This document shows positions 1-6,563 of a stretch of 7,207 nt of DNA, in pieces. This DNA comes from Caldifarciminota bacterium (GTDB lineage: Bacteria > Hydrothermota > Tepidihabitantia > B3-TA06 > JALVRC01), in NCBI GenBank assembly GCA_027025255.1, contig JALVRC010000133.1:1-7207 (forward strand). Reading direction: 5' to 3'. The notes beneath the pieces were generated by a model, which had not been told where the DNA came from, searched no databases, and saw only the letters and a program-made list of their open reading frames with translations. A program made the position numbers and the translations under genes. Each line of letters begins with the position of its first letter. Position 1 is the stretch's first letter.

Positions 1-1
1 A

Positions 2-316
2 TCTATAGGTTTTTTACAGGCAGCACCAAATAAGTGGCCTGGTAAAGTAGTATCAGTAGGACCTAAACTTGGTTGCTCGTGTCCAGTAAGTGCGCAGAAT
101 GCGGAATGTTACTGTGTTTCAATAATTCTTCCAGATCCCATTCAACCTGTTAATGCATCCGATCTTGACGATTTGCCAACCTATATTGGTGAGGATGAAA
201 ACTTTATGTACTTTTCTGCACAGAAGTCTTCTACAAACCCAAATGAATATGATTTTGATTCACCTGGTCCTTACAGGGTTGCTATTTCAAAACTTTACAT
301 TAATGAAGACAGATAA
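2..316 (+). CDS. 3' end of an unrecognised gene; C-terminal 104 residues with two CxC motifs
   Basis: Of the three plus-strand frames, only this one stays open from the left edge to the TAA at 314-316; the other two hit stops within the first 35 bases. No ATG occurs before codon 69, so the start lies outside the window. I do not recognise the family. The visible part contains C25-S-C27 and C36-Y-C38 (counted from the first full codon), that is CxC, eight residues, CxC. An acidic tail rich in Pro, Asp and Tyr follows and ends in N-E-D-R. There is no membrane segment or obvious repeat in this part. Paired cysteines could form disulfides in an exported protein or bind a metal; neither can be decided here. 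A strong terminator starts 8 bases after the stop, so this gene probably ends a transcript. I am confident that it is coding, not what it does. Confidence 0.7.
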   Translation, partial: SIGFLQAAPNKWPGKVVSVGPKLGCSCPVSAQNAECYCVSIILPDPIQPVNASDLDDLPTYIGEDENFMYFSAQKSSTNPNEYDFDSPGPYRVAISKLYINEDR

Positions 317-323
317 AACACAT

Positions 324-353
324 AGAGGGAGAGGGTAACCCTCTCCCTTTTTT
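324..353 (+). terminator. Rho-independent terminator after the first gene
   Basis: A perfect 9-bp stem pairs GGGAGAGGG (327-335) with CCCTCTCCC (339-347) around a TAA loop. Three weaker pairs (A-T, G-T, A-T) extend its base to 324-350. A run of six T follows (348-353). This is the classic intrinsic terminator layout. It lies 7 bases beyond the preceding stop codon. The T-run passes directly into the Shine-Dalgarno of the next gene, so there is no space for a separate promoter between the two. Confidence 0.88.
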
Positions 354-362
354 AAAGGAGGT
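354..362 (+). promoter_or_regulatory. Full-length Shine-Dalgarno for the propeller/thioredoxin gene
   Basis: AAAGGAGGT is a 9-base match to the anti-Shine-Dalgarno end of 16S rRNA. Four bases separate its GGAGG core from the ATG at 366. It fixes that start over the in-frame ATG at 375, which would sit 13 bases away. It begins at the base right after the terminator T-run. Confidence 0.85.
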
Positions 363-365
363 AAT

Positions 366-1937
366 ATGTTATATATGCTATTTGCTCTATCTTATACACT
401 TGAGAAACGTGGTGAATTTTTCTTTTCTGTGCCTGAGGATAAAATGATTCAAAGCGATATCAAAAGGCAATTTGACATCAATTTTGGGGAGGGATACTTT
501 CTGGTTCATCCTGACGGACATAAGTGCTTTACAACACAATACGGCATTTTGTTCTACGATAGATATAACAATCCTGTATCTGTGTTTAAGAAATATTCAT
601 TCTCAATGATTGGTGATTTCTATGAAACCATTTTTTCTTACGGACGTGTTATAAATGACTCCTTATACTTTTTCTGGGATTTTTCAAGACGTATCAATAT
701 CTTTAACACTTCAGGCAAGCCATTAAAAACCTACATTCTGCCTATGAGCTACAATCTTCACTTAACCGATTTAATAGTCAATGACAGCAAACTTTTTATT
801 GCTGATGCTCATCCTGTAACGGACAGCAGCAAGTTTGAAAAGGCTGTAACAGTTTACGATATAAAGACAGGTACTGTTATCAAAAGATTTATGCAGCCTG
901 ATTTAAAAAGAATAAGAATCGCCAATAAAATTGAGCCTACGTTTTCTCCTATACTTAGAATTGCAAAAACACCTGACAGTAAGCTGCTTTTCAGCATGGA
1001 TATATCTCCTGAGATGTATGTGTATTCATTAAAGGGGACATTTGAGTATGCTATTACTGAAAACCCTCAAGATTATATTGGTGTAGAGAAATCCCATTGG
1101 GACACGCTTAATGGCGCTTCTTCATGCTGCAACAAAGAAGTAGCAAATGAATATATAAAATGGCGTAAATCATTTACCAATAGATACGGTAAGCCTCATT
1201 TCCTTAATGATACAGTATTTATCACCTACAGAACTATGCCAGGGAAAGACAGCTTTTATATAGATTTTTACAACTATAAAGAGCGTTCCTATATGGGCAG
1301 CATAAAGATAAAAGATACCCCTGCATACGCACGTGATAATATTATTTACTGTTTGCACGGATTTAAAGATAACACTCTTGAGGTTACATACTTTGCTATT
1401 GTTGATACGTCCAGGCTAAAGAATAAAAAGAAACCTGAGAAAGAAAAAATCACTCTACCGGATAATGCAAAGAAAATCGCTCTTATTGATATGGAAAGAA
1501 ATAAAACAACCCTTTTTAATATGCTTGATAGAAAAAAACCCAATCTAATATTTATAAATTATCCACAGGACTGCTTTTTCTTTGGTATAGTGCTTGATAT
1601 TTTAAAAAACTATAAAGGCTTGAAGGATACATTAGATGTAAACCCTGAAATAGAATCATTCCTTGACAGGCTTAATATTGTCCTTGCGTTTAAGCATGAA
1701 GATGGAGAAGCACTTAAGAACTATTTAAGATATGAGGAATTATTGCAGGGTATGAACCTAATAGGTATATCTGACTTTCTTGGTATGCCTCTCAGGGCTT
1801 ATGATGTTCTTTACGTGGACAGGAAAGGCAGAGTGCTTTTTCATAAAAACCTGTATGAATACATATCAAAAGACAGAAAAGAACTGCTTTTAAAAAATAT
1901 GTTCTATGATATAATCAAATCAGCAGAGGAGGAATGA
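366..1937 (+). CDS. Predicted exported beta-propeller protein with C-terminal TlpA/AhpC-like thioredoxin-fold domain
   Basis: The start is secure: a perfect Shine-Dalgarno precedes ATG 366, and an in-frame TAA at 336-338 with no other start codon between rules out a longer protein. The N-terminus is a bare hydrophobic stretch (residues 1-10) with no basic n-region; A7-L8-S9 would fit a signal peptidase site. Residues about 30-350 carry recurring strands of the type 'hydrophobic-Y/F-D/N...G', near 61-75, 109-123, 161-175, 217-230 and 297-315, as in 6-bladed beta-propellers. A Lys/Glu-rich linker (351-361) leads to a thioredoxin-like domain (about 365-520). Its order is I-A-L-I-D, then L-I-F-I-N-Y-P-Q-D-C403, and finally Y-V-D-R-K-G-R-V-L-F, matching the F.L.D..G / L.F....C / ..ID..G.I pattern of TlpA/AhpC proteins. 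The CxxC motif is reduced to C403-F-F-F, so ordinary dithiol chemistry is unlikely. The gene is translationally coupled to the next one. Propeller and thioredoxin calls come from pattern recognition, not a search. Confidence 0.72.
   Translation: MLYMLFALSYTLEKRGEFFFSVPEDKMIQSDIKRQFDINFGEGYFLVHPDGHKCFTTQYGILFYDRYNNPVSVFKKYSFSMIGDFYETIFSYGRVINDSLYFFWDFSRRINIFNTSGKPLKTYILPMSYNLHLTDLIVNDSKLFIADAHPVTDSSKFEKAVTVYDIKTGTVIKRFMQPDLKRIRIANKIEPTFSPILRIAKTPDSKLLFSMDISPEMYVYSLKGTFEYAITENPQDYIGVEKSHWDTLNGASSCCNKEVANEYIKWRKSFTNRYGKPHFLNDTVFITYRTMPGKDSFYIDFYNYKERSYMGSIKIKDTPAYARDNIIYCLHGFKDNTLEVTYFAIVDTSRLKNKKKPEKEKITLPDNAKKIALIDMERNKTTLFNMLDRKKPNLIFINYPQDCFFFGIVLDILKNYKGLKDTLDVNPEIESFLDRLNIVLAFKHEDGEALKNYLRYEELLQGMNLIGISDFLGMPLRAYDVLYVDRKGRVLFHKNLYEYISKDRKELLLKNMFYDIIKSAEEE
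1927..1932 (+). promoter_or_regulatory. Shine-Dalgarno inside the end of the upstream gene, deciding the next start
   Basis: AGGAGG lies within the last codons of the upstream gene. Two adjacent ATGs follow, at 1934 and 1937. The first is only 1 base from the Shine-Dalgarno; the second is 4 bases away, the same spacing as for the gene starting at 366. The second is therefore the better start. Its ATG shares one base with the upstream TGA (1935-1937), giving a TGATG stop/start typical of translational coupling. Confidence 0.75.
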
Positions 1938-3226
1938 TGTTAATAATGCTTTTTTTTGCTTATGAGTGGGACAGCCTATCTGCTCTACCGGATACAATAG
2001 ACTATATAAGGGATGTGTATATTGTAAAGGATAGAATATTTGCAGGTGTTAATTATAGAGGCAGGAAAGTAAAAGCGGGCATACTGTATTTAGATACACT
2101 GGAAGGTGTATGGCATAGTATTGATACTTTTTTTGTACCAATAAGTCCTGATAATAAGACATCATTTACAAGCTTTTATTACGATACAACAATAAACAGA
2201 CTGTTTGCAACAGTTAGTGAAGAAAGGCTTCCAGGTCCATACCATTATTACCATTTTGCCTACTCAGATGATATGGGAAGCACCTGGACGTATGCTATAG
2301 TTGACAGTGGATACGGCATTGATAAATCCATGGAAATAAAGCGTCTAAGTAATGGTAATCTCTATGCTACCGGAGGTGTTAATTACAGTGATGATAGGCG
2401 TAATGGAAGGATATATATATCAAAAGACAATGGAGAGACATGGTCATTATGGAAGAAAACCCCTAATGGAGAAGCAGGAGAATTTCAATTTATTCTTGAG
2501 CCTGAACCAGGTGTTATATGGACAGCGAGTGATCTTGGAAGAAGCTACAATCTATACGAAGATACACTTGGAAGAGAAGGAGACCTACTTGTAAAATCAG
2601 TGGCTATATCTGGTATTTACATGATGGTAAAGAGAGAGAATGACTATATAGCCTCAATGTCAATGAGTCCCCATACACAAGCAAGCAAGATATATGTCTT
2701 TGATGGAGAGGATGATTGGATACCTATTTCCCAATCTGCAACAATGTATACGGACAATAGACTTGCCTACAACAAAAAGGATTCTCTTACCCTTTATGGA
2801 TTCTATGATGAAAACAGTGTATCGCTTCTCTATTACATGGACCTTTCCAATACAGTTGTAAAGATTGACAGTGTGTTCAATGGTTATGGCTTAATGGGTA
2901 GATTAAGGGTTTTTAATGACGGAAGAGTAGCTGTTTCTCTGTATAACGAAAACTCAATGATGCATGAAACACGTGTATATATAACAAAACCAGAAAAGCA
3001 AACAGAGATAATGGAGAAAAGCTCACCTGTGCCGATTCTTATAAAGGATAAGAAGCTTTATTTCAATGGTGCTGGTTCATATTCAATTTACAATGAAGCA
3101 GGGGAATTGGTTGTTAACACAACAAGGCGAGAGCTATCATTAAAAGACTTTTCAGAAGGTATATACTTTGTAAAGTACGTACAAAACCACAAACAAATGA
3201 TAAAAAGGATAGTTATAATAAAATAA
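1937..3226 (+). CDS. Predicted secreted Asp-box (BNR/sialidase-like fold) protein with T9SS-type C-terminal sorting domain
   Basis: The protein has 429 residues from ATG 1937, or 430 if the ATG at 1934 is used. The N-terminus is a short leader (M-L-I-M-L-F-F-A), acidic straight afterwards. Two Asp-box motifs are visible: S-D-D-M-G-S-T-W (2264-2287) and S-K-D-N-G-E-T-W (2420-2443), fitting S-x-D-x-G-x-T-W. Asp boxes mark beta-propeller blades in sialidases, photosystem-assembly Ycf48-like proteins and many secreted proteins; two alone do not indicate sialidase activity. The last ~65 residues (3029-3223) look like a type A sorting tail: S-I-Y-N-E-A-G-E-L-V, then L-S-L-K-D-F-S-E-G-I-Y-F-V-K-Y, then a basic end K-R-I-V-I-I-K. 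In T9SS organisms this tail sends cargo across the outer membrane and is often cleaved. A one-base overlap with the upstream gene suggests the two products are made together. The substrate or role is unknown. Confidence 0.75.
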   Translation: MLIMLFFAYEWDSLSALPDTIDYIRDVYIVKDRIFAGVNYRGRKVKAGILYLDTLEGVWHSIDTFFVPISPDNKTSFTSFYYDTTINRLFATVSEERLPGPYHYYHFAYSDDMGSTWTYAIVDSGYGIDKSMEIKRLSNGNLYATGGVNYSDDRRNGRIYISKDNGETWSLWKKTPNGEAGEFQFILEPEPGVIWTASDLGRSYNLYEDTLGREGDLLVKSVAISGIYMMVKRENDYIASMSMSPHTQASKIYVFDGEDDWIPISQSATMYTDNRLAYNKKDSLTLYGFYDENSVSLLYYMDLSNTVVKIDSVFNGYGLMGRLRVFNDGRVAVSLYNENSMMHETRVYITKPEKQTEIMEKSSPVPILIKDKKLYFNGAGSYSIYNEAGELVVNTTRRELSLKDFSEGIYFVKYVQNHKQMIKRIVIIK

Positions 3227-3262
3227 CGTGAAAATTCAAGCTAATTTATAGAATTGTTTTTC

Positions 3263-3290
3263 TTGACAATACGCTTAAACTATATATAAT
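3263..3290 (+). promoter_or_regulatory. Consensus sigma-70-type promoter for tRNA-Gly
   Basis: TTGACA (3263-3268) and TATAAT (3285-3290) both match the consensus exactly, with a 16-base spacer. A start site about 7 bases downstream would fall near 3297, leaving only a few bases of leader before the tRNA at 3301. The promoter lies in the 74-base gap after the sorting-tail gene, so the tRNA has its own transcription start. Confidence 0.82.
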
Positions 3291-3300
3291 TAATTTGTTA

Positions 3301-3372
3301 GCGGGAGTAGCTCAACGGTAGAGCTCCTGCCTTCCAAGCAGGAGGTTGCGGGTTCAAGTCCCGTCTCCCGCT
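3301..3372 (+). tRNA. tRNA-Gly (anticodon TCC)
   Basis: The complete cloverleaf can be drawn. The acceptor stem GCGGGAG (3301-3307) pairs perfectly with CTCCCGC (3365-3371), and the discriminator is T3372. The D arm is GCTC/GAGC around AACGGTA. The anticodon stem CCTGC/GCAGG encloses the loop CTTCCAA with TCC at 3333-3335, which reads GGA (and by wobble GGG) glycine codons. The variable loop has 5 bases. The T arm is GCGGG/CCCGT with loop TTCAAGT and one G-T closing pair. The 3' CCA is not encoded and must be added by CCA-adding enzyme. A consensus promoter lies just upstream. The gene ends one base before the stop codon of the converging TPR gene. Confidence 0.97.
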
Positions 3373-3373
3373 C

Positions 3374-6300
3374 TTATTCGTTTAATTGTTCAAGTCTTTC
3401 TTTGGCTTTAGTCCCGAGCGGGTCTTCTTCTCCCCTTTGTTTAAGAATGGATTTATATATTCTTTTTGCCTCTTCTTTCTTTCCTAATAATTCATAAGCA
3501 AGAGCAGCTCTGAATTTTGCTGTTATAACCCAATCCCCATTTGAGGGAAAGTCCTTAACTATTTTTAAATAGCTATTTATTGCATTCTGGTACTGACCCA
3601 TTCCAAAGTATGCTTCTCCCATAAAATATAGACATTCAAGCCTATCCTGTTCCTTTTCCAGAATACTCAAAGCTTTTTTAAAATAGTCCAGAGCATCAAT
3701 TTCTCTTTTCATTTGTAAGTATGCAAAGCCTATTTTAAATAGAATTTCTCCCCTTTCTTCACCATCGGAGATTTCAAGCAATTCTTTATACGTTTTTATT
3801 GCATCAAGCCATTTTTGCTGTATTTTATATACAAAAGCCATATTGAACAGTGCATCATGTTTGTAATTGGGATACTTTTTGCTCCTTTCATAGTAAATCA
3901 ATGCTTTATCAAACTCTCCTAACTGATAACATGTAGTAGCAAGATTAAAAATAGCAGCAGGATACAGTTTTGAGCTTTTGTATAATCTTATAAAATGTGT
4001 ATAAGCCTCTTTTGCCTGTTTAAACTTTGCCTGTTGAAAATAAACAAGCGCCCTGTAATAAAGGAATCTCTCATCGTTTTTCAATTTTCTCACAGTAGAG
4101 AGGAATTGAAGTACTGTATCTGCTTTAAATGACAGCTTATTTTCCATAAGAAAGGCAATTTTCTCTAACAGTAAAGGGCTCTTATCTTCTATACTGGCCA
4201 TATCCAATCTCTCCCATACACTATCTCCTTTATCAAGCAATCCATTTCTATAAAGTGCTACTATATAGCGGGATAATATCACCTTATCTTTTGGATAATG
4301 TTCTGCAAGATTTTCATACAGCCTTAAAGCCTTTTTATCATCCCTTTGTTTTAAATACTCTTCTCCCAAAAGCCTTTGCGCTTTATAGGCTAAAGGTTCG
4401 TTTTTTAAAAAAGCAAGTATATAGAGCCTGTGTTTTGTTATTACGTCATAATTAAAGAATTTTGCCATCTGAGAAGTATAAAAAAGATATTCAGGCCTAA
4501 TACTGAGACTGTTAAGTTTTAAACAGGACATAAAATCCTTTCTTGTTAAAGAACTATCCCTTAATTTATAAATATAAAGGTAAAGTGTTATCAAATTCTT
4601 ATAAATATCAACTTCTGTATTGTTCCTCAATTTATTTATATCATTAAACCGTTTAAGCTGAATAGCCGCTTCAAGATATTTAATCATCCTTTCTTTGGAA
4701 AAGAGCATTCCTCCTTTTAATATCTCTGTGTAGTGCTTAAAAGCAGATATGTTGTTATTTCGAGCCTTCTCTATATCAGCAAGCATAAACATTGCCTCAT
4801 AGTATACTGAATCCTTCTCTGAAAGCTTAATTATTGTTTCTAAATGCTCAGTACATGTACTGGTATCTTTTTCACTGAGATTAATTCTTGCTAACATAAG
4901 CAGTGTAGGAAATGTATAAGGATTTTTTCTGGAATGAAGATACAAAAGCTCAAAATCTCCAGTAGCATCCAATGTGTCTCCTTTTGCTAATTCCAGAACA
5001 GCAGTCTTATATAGTATTTCATTCCTGAATTTACCGGATGGATAGTGGTCCAGATAATCAAGTCCATAAGTAATCTTATTTTTTATATTCTTGTTCTCAG
5101 TCATAAAAAGCATATAAAGACCATCCTCTGCAAGACTGTCATCATTATATTGCCAGAATAAATCCTCAAAAATTGACTTTGCCAGTTTAATATACCTATT
5201 GTTGTTTTTTAAAAGATAAAGATAATAATTTGACATACCCTTAAGATACAAACCCATAGGGGTATCTACACTATCAAGAAGCAAGAGGACCTTTTCATAA
5301 TCCTTGCTGTATTTAAAAAGTGCGTATGCCTTCTCTTCGAGAGAACTTGCCTTAAGAAATATATCCAGAGCCTTCTCCGGATCTTTGTCATAAAACAACG
5401 TCAAGACCTTCCTTCTCCTGTTGGCATCCTCTACATAAATAGAGCCTATACCAAGTTTTATAAACGCTTCATAGTTCTCTCTTGCCTTTTTAAACTCTCC
5501 GAGATTATCATAAGCCTTAGCTAAAAAGTACTTATAAAAAGGACTGTGAAACTGAAGATTTTCAAGTAATAACCTTGCTGTCTCCGAATCATATTCTAAA
5601 AGTTTTTTTATAGTTTTTTCAAACTCTAAAGGAGAATAAAAGGTAATTCTTAAAAGTTTGTTCCTATCAAAAGATTTGCCTTTTATGGCTTTTATTCTTT
5701 CATATTCAGATGCCCACTCATCAGGGAGAGCACCTACTTTCTTAATATACCTTTTTAAAATCTTTTCTTCTCTTAAAATACTATCAAGAGCCCTGTAAGC
5801 TTTAGCTTTCAACAATAATAATTCATTCCTCTCACCTTTAATGCGTTTTAAGAAATTAAGACCTGTTTCATATTCTTCAAACATCAAAAGGGTCTGTATA
5901 TAAGATTTAATATCCCTGATATCAAATTGTTCTGTTAAATTAAGACTGAGAATCTCTTCAAATGCGGATAAAGTGTCATTAATAGCAAAGAGTGTATTAA
6001 TTATTAAGGTATTTGCCTTAGCATACAGCTTTGGGTATTTATCTATTGATTTTTTCAAGAATTTTTGCATTTTTTCATACTGAGCAATATTCCTAAGACA
6101 CTTACCTGCCTTTAAAGCGTATTCAGGCTCATTTATTTGCTTATAAACCTTAAATGCTTTTTCAAACTGTTTCTGGTTATACAGGGTATCGCCAAGTGAT
6201 TTTAAAAGTTCAGGGTTTAACCCTATATCAGGGAAAGCAGCAAATATTTTATAGCCTTCATCCCCTTTCCCTAAATTAAGATAAGAAATAACAGATTGCT

Positions 6301-6562
6301 CAATAGCATTCTTTTTCTTAATCTGTGAACCAGTTAACAGAGCAAAGTTATAAAAGTAGCGTGCTGCCTTTTCCATATCATTTATCTTATAAGCTGAAAG
6401 GGCTGCTATGTAATAAGCGCTATCCCTCAAAGGGAAATCCTGTTCTATAAGAACCGCTTCCATACTGCGAAGCGCAGCAGCATACAGATTATTTTTATAT
6501 GCCTCTACTCCTGATGTAAAATCATCCTCAACAGTAGAAAAGAAAAAGTATATAAAAAACAT
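3374..6562 (-). CDS. Large tetratricopeptide repeat (TPR) protein, probably extracytoplasmic
   Basis: The protein has 1062 residues. The ATG at 6562-6560 is the earliest possible start: an in-frame TAA lies three codons upstream, with only TGT and AGT between. A seven-residue hydrophobic stretch (F-F-I-Y-F-F-F) follows the Met, then an acidic region; there is no basic n-region and no lipobox. The rest is almost wholly helical TPR-like repeats. The clearest tandem array is at residues about 831-1043 (3434-4072), six units with the A/G-x-x-Y...G-x-[FY]-x-x-A...Y pattern, e.g. L-G-E-F-D-K-A-L-I-Y-Y. Single units are also clear near 343-372 and 726-757; the middle is more degenerate. TPRs bind protein partners, so a scaffold or assembly role in the envelope is plausible, as for BamD/YbgF-like proteins, but no specific family is recognised. 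The gene starts one base after fabG and lacks a good Shine-Dalgarno, so it probably depends on translation of fabG. Confidence 0.85.
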   Translation of the reverse strand: MFFIYFFFSTVEDDFTSGVEAYKNNLYAAALRSMEAVLIEQDFPLRDSAYYIAALSAYKINDMEKAARYFYNFALLTGSQIKKKNAIEQSVISYLNLGKGDEGYKIFAAFPDIGLNPELLKSLGDTLYNQKQFEKAFKVYKQINEPEYALKAGKCLRNIAQYEKMQKFLKKSIDKYPKLYAKANTLIINTLFAINDTLSAFEEILSLNLTEQFDIRDIKSYIQTLLMFEEYETGLNFLKRIKGERNELLLLKAKAYRALDSILREEKILKRYIKKVGALPDEWASEYERIKAIKGKSFDRNKLLRITFYSPLEFEKTIKKLLEYDSETARLLLENLQFHSPFYKYFLAKAYDNLGEFKKARENYEAFIKLGIGSIYVEDANRRRKVLTLFYDKDPEKALDIFLKASSLEEKAYALFKYSKDYEKVLLLLDSVDTPMGLYLKGMSNYYLYLLKNNNRYIKLAKSIFEDLFWQYNDDSLAEDGLYMLFMTENKNIKNKITYGLDYLDHYPSGKFRNEILYKTAVLELAKGDTLDATGDFELLYLHSRKNPYTFPTLLMLARINLSEKDTSTCTEHLETIIKLSEKDSVYYEAMFMLADIEKARNNNISAFKHYTEILKGGMLFSKERMIKYLEAAIQLKRFNDINKLRNNTEVDIYKNLITLYLYIYKLRDSSLTRKDFMSCLKLNSLSIRPEYLFYTSQMAKFFNYDVITKHRLYILAFLKNEPLAYKAQRLLGEEYLKQRDDKKALRLYENLAEHYPKDKVILSRYIVALYRNGLLDKGDSVWERLDMASIEDKSPLLLEKIAFLMENKLSFKADTVLQFLSTVRKLKNDERFLYYRALVYFQQAKFKQAKEAYTHFIRLYKSSKLYPAAIFNLATTCYQLGEFDKALIYYERSKKYPNYKHDALFNMAFVYKIQQKWLDAIKTYKELLEISDGEERGEILFKIGFAYLQMKREIDALDYFKKALSILEKEQDRLECLYFMGEAYFGMGQYQNAINSYLKIVKDFPSNGDWVITAKFRAALAYELLGKKEEAKRIYKSILKQRGEEDPLGTKAKERLEQLNE

Positions 6563-6563
6563 A

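Noticed and set aside
165..187. A possible promoter inside the first gene (TTGACG at 165 with TATATT at 182) that could serve the gene at 366.
   Set aside because: The spacer is only 11 bases, too short for a sigma-70-type promoter, and no -10-like match exists at the right distance.
153..338. A 61-codon plus-strand open frame starting at ATG 153.
   Set aside because: It overlaps the 3' part of the first gene in another frame, has no Shine-Dalgarno, and ends inside the terminator stem. The frame open from base 2 is the better coding candidate.
1170..1543. Two minus-strand open frames (1170-1358 and 1346-1543) inside the propeller/thioredoxin gene.
   Set aside because: They are antisense shadows of a well-supported gene, with no recognisable protein features.
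2352..2594. An 80-codon plus-strand frame inside the Asp-box gene.
   Set aside because: It is an overlapping frame of a gene with clear motifs (the second Asp box lies in this stretch), so it is a shadow.
3231..3261. An AT-rich imperfect hairpin (AAAATTC... GAATTgTTTT) followed by T residues after the sorting-tail gene.
   Set aside because: The stem is only about five A/T-dominated pairs with a 13-base loop, and the T-rich stretch merges with the tRNA promoter. It is too weak to call a terminator.
3352..3396. A direct repeat of GTTCAAGTC, in the tRNA T-arm (3352-3360) and again at 3388-3396, as a possible integration attachment site.
   Set aside because: It is only 9 bases, 36 bases apart, with the second copy inside the TPR coding sequence. 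No integrase or mobile DNA is nearby, so chance is the simplest explanation.
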